Program-made: the position numbers and the translations under genes
Part shown: piece by piece, positions 24,258 through 32,787 of the stretch
Position numbering within the stretch: the stretch's first letter is position 1
Layout: the number at the start of each line of letters is the position of its first letter
DNA from: Glutamicibacter soli
Lineage (GTDB): Bacteria > Actinomycetota > Actinomycetes > Actinomycetales > Micrococcaceae
Assembly: GCF_003309065.1 (NCBI RefSeq)
Contig: NZ_POAF01000002.1
Span: 248,001-312,000 of the forward strand
Length of the DNA: 64,000 bases
Reading direction: 5' to 3'
The notes under the pieces: generated by a model
Database searches by the model: none
Seen by the model: the letters and a program-made list of their open reading frames with translations, nothing else
Told to the model about the DNA's origin: nothing

Positions 24258-24965
24258 TTACTTGGTCAGTGCGTTCAGCGTGCTGCGCAGCTGGCGCACC
24301 TGTTGCTCCGACACCCTGATGGTGCCGGCATAGTGTGTCTTGGCGGAGAAATGCACGGCAGCCGCACCGGCGCCGCGCGCCGGGCCGATGTCCTGCGCCC
24401 TCATGCCGCCGCCGGCCATGATCTGGATCCTGCCGGCGGCCGCCTGCGCCATCCGGGCAATGACCTCCAAGCCCTCGCCGGCGGCGTCTCGCCCTCCACT
24501 AGTCAACACTCGGTGGATGCCAAGTGCCAAAAGCTGTGTCACGGAGGCCACCGGATCCGCGCTGGCGTCGATGGCCCGGTGCATGGTGATTTCAAGCTCC
24601 GGATTCACCTCCAGGCCGGCCGCGGCCATCCGTGCCACGGCTTCCAGGTCCACCGCGCCTCCGGCGTCCAGCGCCCCGAGCACCAGCCCGTCCACGCCGG
24701 AGCGGGCCAGCCGCCTCGCCTGCCGTTCCATGACCCGCAACTCCGCGTCCTCGTAGTGGAAGTCGCCGGGCCGGCTGCGCAGCAGCGCGTGCACCCCCAG
24801 CGCCGGGCGGTGTTCCAGGATGTCGTCCAGGACTTCGGGTCCCGGGGTGATGCCGCCCAGTTCCAGGGCTTCGCAGGCCTCGATGCGGTCAGCCCCGGCG
24901 GCCGTGGCCGTCCGGGAGCACCGCCCGCTGGTGGCGACGATTTCCAGGGCCGTGCTCGGTTCCAT
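24258..24965 (-). CDS. cutC: CutC family protein inside a sugar operon
   Basis: The 235-residue TIM-barrel protein matches the CutC family (AAGADRIEACEALELGGITP near the start, VHALLRSRPGDFHY, DGLVLGALDAGGAVDLEA, ITMHRAID, RVLTSGGRDAAGEG, IMAGGGMR). CutC was named for copper homeostasis, but later work showed that the E. coli phenotype arises from an overlapping small RNA, so the biochemical role is open. Here it overlaps the ABC permease by one base and precedes the sugar regulator, so an enzymatic role in sugar breakdown is a reasonable inference. Confidence 0.88.
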   Translation of the reverse strand: MEPSTALEIVATSGRCSRTATAAGADRIEACEALELGGITPGPEVLDDILEHRPALGVHALLRSRPGDFHYEDAELRVMERQARRLARSGVDGLVLGALDAGGAVDLEAVARMAAAGLEVNPELEITMHRAIDASADPVASVTQLLALGIHRVLTSGGRDAAGEGLEVIARMAQAAAGRIQIMAGGGMRAQDIGPARGAGAAAVHFSAKTHYAGTIRVSEQQVRQLRSTLNALTK

Positions 24966-25828
24966 TACTTCACCGCTCCGGCGGCCAGGCCGCCGATCAG
25001 GCGCTTCTCGATGAGCGCGAAGAGGACGATGACCGGGACGATGGCCACGATGGAGACGCCGAAGACGTACTGCCAGGCGGTGGCGTACTGGCCGACGAAC
25101 TTGGTCAGCGCCACGCTCAGCGGCTGGTTCTCGGCGGTGGACAGGATCACCAGCGAGGCGGCGAATTCATTCCAGCAGGACACGAAGGTGAAGATCACCG
25201 CGGTGACGATGCCCGGCCAGACCAGCGGCAGGTTGATGGTGAACAGCACACGCAGCTTGCCGGCGCCGTCGATCTGCGCCGCCTCGTCGATGCTGCGCGG
25301 CACCCCGGCGAAGAAGGAGTGCATGATCCACACCGCGAAGGCCAGGTTGAAGGCCGCGTTGATCAGAATCATGGCCAGCCAGGTGTCGTTCAGGTCCCAG
25401 GCCAGCATCTGCTTGAACAGGCCGGCGGTGAGCACCGCCGGCTGCAGCATCTGGGTGACGATCACCAGGAACATGAACACCATCTTGCCCGGGAACTTGA
25501 AGCGCGCGGTGAAGTAGGCGGCCGGGGTGGCCACCAGCAGCACCAGCAGGGTTGCGAACACGGAGATCACGATGGTGGAGATGAGGTTGTAGGGCACCGG
25601 GGTTTCCGGGGTGTCCCACATGCTGACGTAGTTGGACCACTGCAGCCCGTCCTGCGGCATGAAGCTCGGCGGGATCTGCAGGATTTCGGCTTGGGTCTTC
25701 AGCGAGCCGATCATCATGGTGCCGTACGGGATCAGGAAGACGATAACGACCACCAGGCCGATGATCATGCGGCCGATTACTGTCTTGCGGCTGGCGCGGT
25801 CTTCGGTATCGAGGAAAGCCACGATCAC
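24965..25828 (-). CDS. Sugar ABC transporter permease (MalG type)
   Basis: This ~287-residue protein is the second permease of a CUT1-type importer. It has six membrane helices and the permease EAA loop DEAAQIDGAGKLRVLFTINL that contacts the ATPase. The start is GTG at 25828, overlapping the stop of the first permease by 4 bases (GTGA); longer frames through the first permease are spurious. No ATPase gene is present here, so the system likely borrows a shared MsiK-like ATPase, as is usual in actinobacteria. Confidence 0.92.
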   Translation of the reverse strand: MIVAFLDTEDRASRKTVIGRMIIGLVVVIVFLIPYGTMMIGSLKTQAEILQIPPSFMPQDGLQWSNYVSMWDTPETPVPYNLISTIVISVFATLLVLLVATPAAYFTARFKFPGKMVFMFLVIVTQMLQPAVLTAGLFKQMLAWDLNDTWLAMILINAAFNLAFAVWIMHSFFAGVPRSIDEAAQIDGAGKLRVLFTINLPLVWPGIVTAVIFTFVSCWNEFAASLVILSTAENQPLSVALTKFVGQYATAWQYVFGVSIVAIVPVIVLFALIEKRLIGGLAAGAVK

Positions 25829-26754
25829 ACCTCCTGCATCGGCTTGACGGTTTTGACGTAGATGGCGACGATGACCAGCACAATCGCGAAGTTCACGACC
25901 GACAGGGCCGAGGACAAATCCAGCCGGCGGTCGAACTGCAGGACCTTGAAGATGTAGGTCATCAGCGTGTCGGCGCTGTTGCCCGGGATGGATCCGGTCA
26001 TGACCTTCAGGATCGGCAGGTTGTTGAAGACGTTGATGATGTTGATCAGCACCGCCACCGCCAGCGCGGAGCGCAGCTGCGGCAGCACCACGAACAGGTA
26101 GGTCTTCCAGCGGCCGGCCCCGTCCATGCGGGCGGCTTCCAGGGTGTCGCCCGGCACGGCCTGCAGGCCTGCGAGCAGCGTGTAGGTCGTGAACGGGATC
26201 GAGACGAAGATTGCCACGACCACCGAGACCGCCATGGCCGGGATCGCGTTCTTGGTCCAGCCGAAGCCTTCGTCCATGAAGCCGATCTGCACGAAGAAGT
26301 GGTTGAAGATGCCGTAGTTCGGGTCCAGGCCATAGTAGAACACGGTGGTGGTCATGACGACGGAGGCGGCCCAGGGGACGATCACCGCCATGCGCACGAT
26401 GGTGCGTCCGGGGAATGGCTTGGAGAGGAACTGCGCCAGCGCCAGGGAGATGACGACGGTGATCAGCACGACCGAGACCACCCAGAAGAAGGTGTTGGCC
26501 AGGATCCGCGGCAGCGCCGGATCGGCGAAGATCGTGGAGAAGTTGGCCAGGCCCGCCGAGTGCAGGTCGGTGCCGACCGAGGAGATCTTCCGGGTGGAGT
26601 TGTAGATCATGTAGCCGGCGGGGAACACCACGATGGCCAAGATCAGCAGCAGCGCCGGGCCGATCCACGGCAGCGAGGAGATGAATGACTGGGTATCGGT
26701 GCTGCGCCGGAGCTTGCGTCCGGCCGGTGCTTTGACTGGCACTGGGGAGCTCAT
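25825..26754 (-). CDS. Sugar ABC transporter permease (MalF type)
   Basis: This is the first permease, 309 residues, with six helices after a short cytoplasmic N-terminus. The EAA loop is LEAARMDGAGRWKTYLFVVL and there is a periplasmic-side domain around YNSTRKISSVGTDLHSAGLA typical of MalF-like CUT1 permeases. It lies ~120 bases after the binding-protein gene and overlaps the next permease by 4 bases. It forms the membrane channel with that protein. Confidence 0.93.
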   Translation of the reverse strand: MSSPVPVKAPAGRKLRRSTDTQSFISSLPWIGPALLLILAIVVFPAGYMIYNSTRKISSVGTDLHSAGLANFSTIFADPALPRILANTFFWVVSVVLITVVISLALAQFLSKPFPGRTIVRMAVIVPWAASVVMTTTVFYYGLDPNYGIFNHFFVQIGFMDEGFGWTKNAIPAMAVSVVVAIFVSIPFTTYTLLAGLQAVPGDTLEAARMDGAGRWKTYLFVVLPQLRSALAVAVLINIINVFNNLPILKVMTGSIPGNSADTLMTYIFKVLQFDRRLDLSSALSVVNFAIVLVIVAIYVKTVKPMQEV

Positions 26755-26874
26755 GGAAGGCTCGCTTTCATTGCATGCTGTTCGGGAGGGGACCGGAAAA
26801 TCATGTGCCGATCCAGCAGGAAAGGCCCGGCGTGGCGACGTCGGGCCTCCCCTGCGAACTAGGTCGCCTGCCGT

Positions 26875-28134
26875 TTACTTGGCGGCGTCGGCCTTCGCCT
26901 GGATTGCGTCCAGCACTTCCTGGGCGGACTTGCCGGTGGCGATTTCACCCATCAGCGACTTGAACGCGCCGTCGGTGGCGTTCCAGGCCGGGTTGGTGGT
27001 CGGGTAGAACACCGCGTTGGGCAGCAGGTCCAGGAACGGCTTGAGGGTTTCGTCCCCGGCCAGCTTCTCGGAACCCGACTTGGTGGTCGGCAGGAAGCCC
27101 TCGGTGGACACCCAGTCGGTGTAGACGTCGGCGGAGAAGAAGTAGTCGAAGAACTCCTTGACCGCGGCCGACTTGCTGCCGTCGTTCTTGAAGGACATCA
27201 GGCGGTCGGCGACACCCAGCGTGGCCGGCGAGCCGGTCTTGGTGGCCACGGCGGCGATGCCGTAGTTCAGGTCCGGGTTTTCCTTCTTGATCTGGCCCAC
27301 GGTCTGCGGCAGCGCGTAGGCGAAGCCGAGCTTGCCCTGGATGAAGGTGTTCAGCATCGGGGTGCGCTGGGTGGCTCCCGGGTCGTTCTGGGTGACGCCG
27401 TCGTCGATCATCTTCTTCATGAATTCGGCGGCTTCGAGGTTGGCCGGGGTGTTCACCGCGATCTTCTGCGCATCGCCGAAGTTGCCGCCGTTGCCGGCGA
27501 ACCAGATCAGGGACTCGCCCTGGGCTTCCTCGCTGCCCAGCGGCATGCCGTAGCCGTCGGCCTTGGTCTTGTCGCTGATGGCCTTGGAGGCGTCATGCAG
27601 CTGGTCCCAGGTGGTCGGGACGTTCTTGACCCCGGCTTCCTCCATCAGGTCCTTGTTGTAGAACAGGGCGCGGGCGGAGGCGATCAGCGGCAGGCCGTAC
27701 TGGGTGTCCTGGTACTTCTCCGCGTCGGCGAAGGCGGTCTGGAAGTCGGCCAGGGTCTCGGCCGAGGCGACGTCGCTGGCAGGGGCCAGCAGGTCTTCCG
27801 CGGCGAATTCCGCGAAGGCGCCGCCATTGTAGATGTCCGGCGCCTGGTTGCCCTGCAGCTTGGTCTTCAGGACGTTCTCGATGTTCTCCCACGACTGGAC
27901 TTCGAGGTTCACCTTGATGTTCGGGTGCTCGGTCTCGAAGTCGTCGATGACGCCTTCCCACAGCGCCTTGGTGCCGGTGGAGTAGGTCGGGACGAGCATT
28001 TCCAAGGTCGTCTGTGCGCCTTCGGACTCGGCCGATCCGCCGCTGTCATTGCCGCCGGAGAACCCGCAGCTGGTCAGGAGCAGTGCCGCTGCGGCCGAGA
28101 GAGCCAGTACCGCGGAGCGCTTGGTTCGTTTCAT
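26875..28134 (-). CDS. Sugar-binding lipoprotein of ABC importer
   Basis: The 419-residue product is a family-1 extracellular solute-binding protein. It starts MKRTKRSAVLALSAAAALLL with lipobox LLTSC, so it is lipid-anchored outside the membrane. Mature-domain hallmarks are MLVPTYSTGTKALWEGVIDD, NGGAFAEFAAEDLLAPASD, and the C-terminal repeat ATGKSAQEVLDAIQAKADAA seen in CUT1 binding proteins. The ATG at 28134 is preferred over 28212 because it begins the signal peptide directly. It probably binds the amino sugar or oligosaccharide that the upstream enzymes degrade. Confidence 0.93.
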   Translation of the reverse strand: MKRTKRSAVLALSAAAALLLTSCGFSGGNDSGGSAESEGAQTTLEMLVPTYSTGTKALWEGVIDDFETEHPNIKVNLEVQSWENIENVLKTKLQGNQAPDIYNGGAFAEFAAEDLLAPASDVASAETLADFQTAFADAEKYQDTQYGLPLIASARALFYNKDLMEEAGVKNVPTTWDQLHDASKAISDKTKADGYGMPLGSEEAQGESLIWFAGNGGNFGDAQKIAVNTPANLEAAEFMKKMIDDGVTQNDPGATQRTPMLNTFIQGKLGFAYALPQTVGQIKKENPDLNYGIAAVATKTGSPATLGVADRLMSFKNDGSKSAAVKEFFDYFFSADVYTDWVSTEGFLPTTKSGSEKLAGDETLKPFLDLLPNAVFYPTTNPAWNATDGAFKSLMGEIATGKSAQEVLDAIQAKADAAK

Positions 28135-28174
28135 GGTGTTCCTCAGGGTTCGGGATGCCGCAGCACCAAAGCGA

Positions 28175-28222
28175 GTGATTCTTTTATGATTTTTTCGGGA
28201 ACATTCAATCAAGAAAAATCAT
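28175..28222. promoter_or_regulatory. Candidate operator in front of the binding-protein gene
   Basis: An inverted repeat ATGATTTTT (28186-28194) / AAAAATCAT (28214-28222) lies 52 bases before the start codon. Beside it, GTGATTCTTTT (28175-28185) is repeated exactly before the upstream SIS gene at 32037-32047. Both could be sites for the DeoR regulator encoded in the operon. Confidence 0.5.
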
Positions 28223-28327
28223 GTTCACCTCAAGTATGAAGTGCGCCACACCAAGCGTCAAGGGTGTGACTGATATTTTTCGACCAGGAAACAATCCAAG
28301 AAATCAGAAACGCTCACACGTGGCCTG

Positions 28328-29179
28328 CTAGGCGCGGCTCCGCCCGGCGGAGGCGAACAACTCAAGCATCCGGGCGGCCTCTGCGGCCATGGCCGTGCGC
28401 CCCGCCCCCAGGTACTTGCGGGAGTCCACCGCCTGCTCGTTGGCCGCCAGCCACTGGCGCACGGCGCGGGTGAAGAACCCGTTCAGGTGGGTGGAGACGT
28501 TGATCTTGCGCATGCCCGCCTCGATGCCCGCGACCAGGGTCGCATCCGGAACGCCCGAGGAGCCGTGCAGCACCAGCGGGACCTCCAGTGCCCGGTGCAG
28601 CCGGGAAATCAGGTCCAGGTCCAGCGATGCGCCGCGTTCCAGCATCGCATGCGAGGAGCCCACTGCCACGGCCAGCGAATCGACGCCGGTCGACTCGACG
28701 AACTGCACGGCCTCGTCCGGGTCCGTGCGCACGCCAGGGGCGTGGGCTCCGTCCTTGCCGCCGATTTCGCCCAGCTCGGCTTCCACCGTGGCTGATGCGG
28801 CCCGTGCCGCGGCGACCACACGCTGCGTGGCGGCCACGTTCTCTCCGAAGGGCAGCTTGGCCCCGTCGTACATGACCGAGCCGAAACCCAGGTCGAGGGC
28901 CCGGTACACCAGTTCCTCGTCCTCGGCGTGGTCCAGGTGCAGCGAGACCGGCACGCTGGCTTCCTCGGCCAGCGCGAGCGAGGCGGCGGCGAGGGGGCGC
29001 AGTCCCCCGTGGTACTTCACGCAGTTCTCGCTGATCTGCAGGATCACCGGCAATCCGGCTTGCTCGGCGCCGGACACCAGCGCCTGGGCGGTCTCCAGGT
29101 GGATGACGTTGAACGCCCCCTGGCCGTAGCCCCCGGCTACGGCGGCCTGCATGATCTGACTTGTTGGAACCAACGGCAT
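28328..29179 (-). CDS. Class II tagatose/fructose-bisphosphate aldolase
   Basis: A 283-residue zinc aldolase splitting tagatose-1,6- or fructose-1,6-bisphosphate into dihydroxyacetone phosphate and glyceraldehyde-3-phosphate. Visible motifs: zinc His in HLDHAEDEELVYRALDLGFG, VEAELGEIGGKDG, VLHGSSGVPD with a zinc His, and RKINVSTHLNG for phosphate. Its size fits the GatY/KbaY group rather than longer FbaA. AAAGGAG lies upstream of ATG 29179; earlier frames through the kinase are spurious. With the PfkB kinase just before it, tagatose-bisphosphate is the likely substrate. Confidence 0.9.
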   Translation of the reverse strand: MPLVPTSQIMQAAVAGGYGQGAFNVIHLETAQALVSGAEQAGLPVILQISENCVKYHGGLRPLAAASLALAEEASVPVSLHLDHAEDEELVYRALDLGFGSVMYDGAKLPFGENVAATQRVVAAARAASATVEAELGEIGGKDGAHAPGVRTDPDEAVQFVESTGVDSLAVAVGSSHAMLERGASLDLDLISRLHRALEVPLVLHGSSGVPDATLVAGIEAGMRKINVSTHLNGFFTRAVRQWLAANEQAVDSRKYLGAGRTAMAAEAARMLELFASAGRSRA

Positions 29180-29193
29180 GGGAGTTTTCTCCT

Positions 29194-30126
29194 TTAGATG
29201 TCCTCGCCCTCGGGCAGGATGCGGTAGGTAACGTCGGCGAGCAGCGCTTCGTGCTTCGGGGACAGCGCGCCGGCGGTGGGCATGAGCACCGTGGAGGCGG
29301 ACCAGGCCACGGCCCGGCGCAAGGTGGACTCGCGATCCAGCGACGCCACGCTGCTGGACAGCAACGCGGCCACTGCCGAGTCCCCGGCTCCGGTGGGGTT
29401 GCCGGTCAGCTTGCGCGGCAGCTTGGCATGGGCCACCAGCGGGGTCTCCCCGGTGAAGTGGTACAGCCCGTTTTCGCCGGCGCTGAGATAGATTTCCGCC
29501 GCGCCCCGCTCCAGCAGGTCCGCGGCCCCTTCGGCCAGCGAGTTCGCGCCGGTGGCGGCGAGCAGTTCGTGGTGGTTGGGTTTGAGCACCGCGCCGCAGG
29601 CCGCGGCGTCCAGCAGCAGCGGGCCGCTGGTGTCCACCACGGTGTAGACCTCCCGCTGCACGGCGGCCTTGATCAGCGCGCGCATGGTTTCGCGTTCGGT
29701 CCCCGGAGGCCAGGATCCGCAGATCGCCACCGCCCGGGCGCGCTCCAGCAGCCCCTGGTAGGCCTGCGTCAGCGACTCCCATTCGGCGGCATCCAGGGCG
29801 GATCCGGCCTCGTTGAAGATGGTGGTGGTGTCGGCCTCCGGGTCCACGAAGGCCATGGAGCGCCGGGTCGCCCCAGCCACGGGGACCGCGGTGAATACGA
29901 TGCCGGCGGCGGACAGCTCGGCGGTGAGCTCCCGGCCCGAGGCGCCTCCGGCGGGGAACAGCGCGTGGACGGCGAAGTCCTGCGAGTGCAGCACCCTGGC
30001 GACGTTCAGGCCCTTGCCTCCGGCCTGGCTGTGGCTGCGCACCACCTTGTGGCTGGAGTCCACCGCGACCCCGGGGGCGCTGTAGGTTTCATCGATGGCC
30101 GGGTTCGGCGTCAGCGTGAGGATCAT
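29194..30126 (-). CDS. PfkB-family phosphofructokinase / tagatose-6-phosphate kinase
   Basis: A 310-residue sugar-phosphate kinase of the PfkB (ribokinase-like) fold. It starts MILTLTPNPAIDETY, the signature of 1-phosphofructokinase and tagatose-6-phosphate kinase (LacC), contains QAGGKGLNVARVL and the C-terminal NPTGAGDSAVAALL with the catalytic Asp. Its ATG overlaps the stop of the ROK kinase by four bases. Which sugar phosphate it uses is inferred from the neighbouring aldolase and SIS isomerase. Confidence 0.9.
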   Translation of the reverse strand: MILTLTPNPAIDETYSAPGVAVDSSHKVVRSHSQAGGKGLNVARVLHSQDFAVHALFPAGGASGRELTAELSAAGIVFTAVPVAGATRRSMAFVDPEADTTTIFNEAGSALDAAEWESLTQAYQGLLERARAVAICGSWPPGTERETMRALIKAAVQREVYTVVDTSGPLLLDAAACGAVLKPNHHELLAATGANSLAEGAADLLERGAAEIYLSAGENGLYHFTGETPLVAHAKLPRKLTGNPTGAGDSAVAALLSSSVASLDRESTLRRAVAWSASTVLMPTAGALSPKHEALLADVTYRILPEGEDI

Positions 30127-31061
30127 AGGGCGATGCGGGTCGAGCGTCCGGCCGCGTCCCGGGCGAGGATCATCGCGCCCTGCAGGCCGGCGTCGGCGCC
30201 CAGGTGCGCGGGGATCAGCCGCGGTTCGCGGTGGAAGGACAGCCTGCGGTGCAGGGATTCGCGCAGTTCGGCGAAGAACGACGGCCCGGCCTGGGCCAGG
30301 CCTCCGCCCAGCACGATGCCCTCCGGGGCGACCGAGGAGCACAGCTGCGCCATGGTGAAGGTCAGCGCCTCGGTGGCGTCGTGGATGATGCCGGCGGCGA
30401 TCTCGTCCCCGGCGGCCCGGGCGGCGAACACTTCCCTTGCTCCCCCGCGCTTGCCGGTGGCGGCGAGGTAGCGCTTGGCGATGGCGCCGGCGGAGCCCAG
30501 GGTTTCCAGGCAGCCGGTGGCGCCGCAGGCGCACGGCAGCCCGCCGGGCACCTGGGCGTGGCCCAGTTCCCCGGCGTATCCCCCGGCGCTGACCAGCCGT
30601 CCGTCGACCATCAGCGCGGTGGCGATGCCGGTGCCGATGACCATGACCACGGCGTTGCGGCGCAGCGCCGCGTCCTTGGCCCCGCTGCCCAGTTCCAGCT
30701 CGGCGCGCGCGGCCATGGCCACGTCGTGCCCAAAGCCGACCGGGATGCCAAGCGCCTTGGAGGCCATCGCCTGCAGCGGCGCGTCGCGCCAGCCCAGGTT
30801 GGCGGAGAAGATGCCGGTGCCGGTCTCCGGGTCGACCAGGCCGCAGACGGCCAGGCCCGCGGAAACCGGGGTGGTGCCGGAGTCGGCCGTCAGGCGGCGC
30901 GAGATTTCGCCGAGCTGGGTGACCAGTTCGGCGGCGGATTCCTCCGGTGCTGTTTTGCGGGTTGGTTCGCGCAGCACCTGGAGGATTTCGCCGTTGGTGT
31001 TGGCCAGCCCCGCCTTGATGTCGGTGCCTCCGACGTCAAAGAGCAGGAAATGTTCACTCAT
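30123..31061 (-). CDS. ROK-family sugar kinase
   Basis: The 312-residue protein has the ROK kinase layout: phosphate loop LFDVGGTDIKAGL, GHDVAMAARAELELG, VMVIGTGIATALMVDG, catalytic-region GGYAGELGHAQVPGG and the zinc knuckle CACGATGCLETLGS. It lacks an N-terminal helix-turn-helix, so it is a kinase and not a repressor. It likely phosphorylates an incoming hexosamine (GalNAc, galactosamine or similar) at C6. It starts six bases after the SIS gene ends and overlaps the next kinase by four bases. Confidence 0.9.
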   Translation of the reverse strand: MSEHFLLFDVGGTDIKAGLANTNGEILQVLREPTRKTAPEESAAELVTQLGEISRRLTADSGTTPVSAGLAVCGLVDPETGTGIFSANLGWRDAPLQAMASKALGIPVGFGHDVAMAARAELELGSGAKDAALRRNAVVMVIGTGIATALMVDGRLVSAGGYAGELGHAQVPGGLPCACGATGCLETLGSAGAIAKRYLAATGKRGGAREVFAARAAGDEIAAGIIHDATEALTFTMAQLCSSVAPEGIVLGGGLAQAGPSFFAELRESLHRRLSFHREPRLIPAHLGADAGLQGAMILARDAAGRSTRIAL

Positions 31062-31066
31062 GGCCT

Positions 31067-31969
31067 TTAGCCTTCCAGGATGACCGATCGGGTCAGGTTG
31101 CGTGGGCTATCCGGATCGAGATTGCGCGCGCGAGCCCGGTCCAGGGTCACCCGGTGGATGTATGCGAGGTCGGCCAGCGGATGGCGGTCCTCGTTCACGT
31201 AGATCGCGCCGGTGCGGGTCACGTCGGCGTCCAGGCCTTCGGGCTGGGCGCCAAGCATCCACGTTACCCGGTTTGGCGCGGCGATGGAGATCGGGCCGTG
31301 GCGGTAGTCCATGGCCGGGTAGGCCTCGGTCCAGCCCTGCACGGCTTCGCGCATCTTCAGCGCGGCCTCGTGGGCCAGTCCCACGGACAGCCCGCGGCCC
31401 AGGAAGGTGAACTGCTCGGCGTCCAGCAGTTCCTGCGGGGTGGCGGAGTTCACCAGCTGTTGCGCCTGCGCGATGGCCGGCTCCAGGTCCTCGCCGACGC
31501 TTGAAAGCAGGTAGGCCAGCGCGGTGGTGGCGAAGCGGGTCTGCACCACCGACTGCTCGTCCGCGTAGGGCAGCTCCACCACTGCGTCGACCTGCTGCAC
31601 GATCGGCGAGCTGGTGTCGCCGATTACGGCGACGGTGCGGAGGCTGCCGTCCAGCTCGGTCAGCAGTTGCAGCACCTCGGAGGTGGTGCCGGAGCGGGTG
31701 ATGGCCACCAGCACGTCGTAGTCGCGGGTGGCGATGCGCGCCTCGGAGGCGGCGAAGGAGTCGGTGATGCCGTGGCCGGCGGCTTCGCGGGCGGCGGCGT
31801 AGGCTTCGGCCATAAACCAGGAAGTGCCGCAGCCGACGACCGCGACCTTGGCGCCCTTGGCCGGAAGCAGGTCTTCGGACTGCTGCTGGGCGATGGCGCG
31901 GCGCCACATCTCTGGCTGGGAAACCAGCTCCCGCTCCATGTGCGCACCCAGGACTGACTGCTCGCTCAT
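31067..31969 (-). CDS. SIS-domain sugar isomerase/deaminase, AgaS-like
   Basis: A 300-residue protein with two SIS (sugar isomerase) domains. The first shows VAVVGCGTSWFMAEAYAAA and VAITRSGTTSEVLQLLTELD, the second TFLGRGLSVGLAHEAALKMR and the substrate-loop AYPAMDYRHGPISIA. This is the arrangement of the aminosugar-phosphate deaminase/isomerases (AgaS, NagB-II, GlmS C-terminus). It is shorter than E. coli AgaS, so the exact reaction is inferred from context. It is the first gene of the catabolic series. The ATG at 31969 is preferred over 31993. Confidence 0.85.
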   Translation of the reverse strand: MSEQSVLGAHMERELVSQPEMWRRAIAQQQSEDLLPAKGAKVAVVGCGTSWFMAEAYAAAREAAGHGITDSFAASEARIATRDYDVLVAITRSGTTSEVLQLLTELDGSLRTVAVIGDTSSPIVQQVDAVVELPYADEQSVVQTRFATTALAYLLSSVGEDLEPAIAQAQQLVNSATPQELLDAEQFTFLGRGLSVGLAHEAALKMREAVQGWTEAYPAMDYRHGPISIAAPNRVTWMLGAQPEGLDADVTRTGAIYVNEDRHPLADLAYIHRVTLDRARARNLDPDSPRNLTRSVILEG

Positions 31970-32036
31970 CGATAATCTCCCTTGCTCATTCACAGCGAAA
32001 CCGTTTGACTACTCAGTGAAACGTGCCTGATGTTTT

Positions 32037-32047
32037 GTGATTCTTTT
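32037..32047. promoter_or_regulatory. Repeat of the GTGATTCTTTT element before the SIS gene
   Basis: GTGATTCTTTT occurs 68 bases before the SIS-gene start and also at 28175-28185. Its A/T-rich surroundings (32030-32095) are likely the promoter. A shared element before both transcription units suggests one regulator controls both. Confidence 0.45.
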
Positions 32048-32164
32048 TCGCTCATAACAATCATAAGCAATCTACAAAGAGTATAGGGGTAGAAGTGCGT
32101 CTTGAGAATCCCCCGGGGCAAAGTCGTTGGGGAATCTTGGACAGCGGGGCCGGGCGCATACAAA

Positions 32165-32205
32165 AATGGCGTCTTCGCCGACCACAGGTCGGCAAAGACG
32201 CCATT
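32165..32205. terminator. Terminator downstream of tpx
   Basis: AATGGCGTCTT (32165-32175) pairs with AAGACGCCATT (32195-32205), extended inward by GCCGACC/GGTCGGC. It lies 40 bases after the tpx stop in the minus direction, and an A run on the plus strand next to it gives the U tract. Confidence 0.85.
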
Positions 32206-32244
32206 GGGCAATCACCTCAGCGGCGCACGGCCGCCAGCTGATTG

Positions 32245-32742
32245 CTAGTTCAGGACTGCGATAGCTGCATCGTAGTCAGGTTCGGTGGTGATCTCCGGGA
32301 CCACCTGGGTGTAGATGACCTTGCCCGACTCGTCCAGCACGACAACCGAGCGTGCCAGCAGGCCGGCCAGCGGGCCGTCGATCTGGGTGACACCGTAGTC
32401 GGAGCCGAAGTCCGAGCGGAACACGGAGCCGGATACGACGTTCTCGATGCCTTCGGCACCGCAGAAGCGGGCCATGGCGAATGGCAGGTCGGCGGAGACG
32501 CACACCACGGTGGTGTTCTCCAGGCCGGCGGCCAGTTCGTTGAAGCGGCGGACGCTGGCTGCGCACACACCGGTGTCAACCGATGGGAAGATGTTCAGCA
32601 CCACGCGGCGGCCGGCCAGCGACTCGCTGGTGACGTCGGCCAGGCCGGTGTCGGTCAGGGTGAAGGCGGGAGCCTGCGAGCCTACGGCCGGCAGGTCGCC
32701 AATGGTCTGGACAGGGGTACCTTTGAATGCAGTGTTAGCCAT
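32245..32742 (-). CDS. tpx: Thiol peroxidase
   Basis: A 165-residue atypical 2-Cys peroxiredoxin that reduces hydroperoxides using thioredoxin. The peroxidatic Cys60 is in [16 protein letters not shown] and the resolving Cys94 in [11 protein letters not shown], at the spacing of Tpx. The N-terminus [15 protein letters not shown] is also typical. It is a single-gene unit bounded by a terminator on one side and an unrelated operon on the other. Confidence 0.95.
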   Translation of the reverse strand: MANTAFKGTPVQTIGDLPAVGSQAPAFTLTDTGLADVTSESLAGRRVVLNIFPSVDTGVCAASVRRFNELAAGLENTTVVCVSADLPFAMARFCGAEGIENVVSGSVFRSDFGSDYGVTQIDGPLAGLLARSVVVLDESGKVIYTQVVPEITTEPDYDAAIAVLN

Positions 32743-32787
32743 ACACCTTGTTTACCACGAAGGTGCCCGGCATCACTAGCTGGCGCG

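Noticed and set aside
24965-26668. 567-codon frame covering both permeases
   Set aside because: The first half is out of frame with the real first permease; the second permease starts at GTG 25828.
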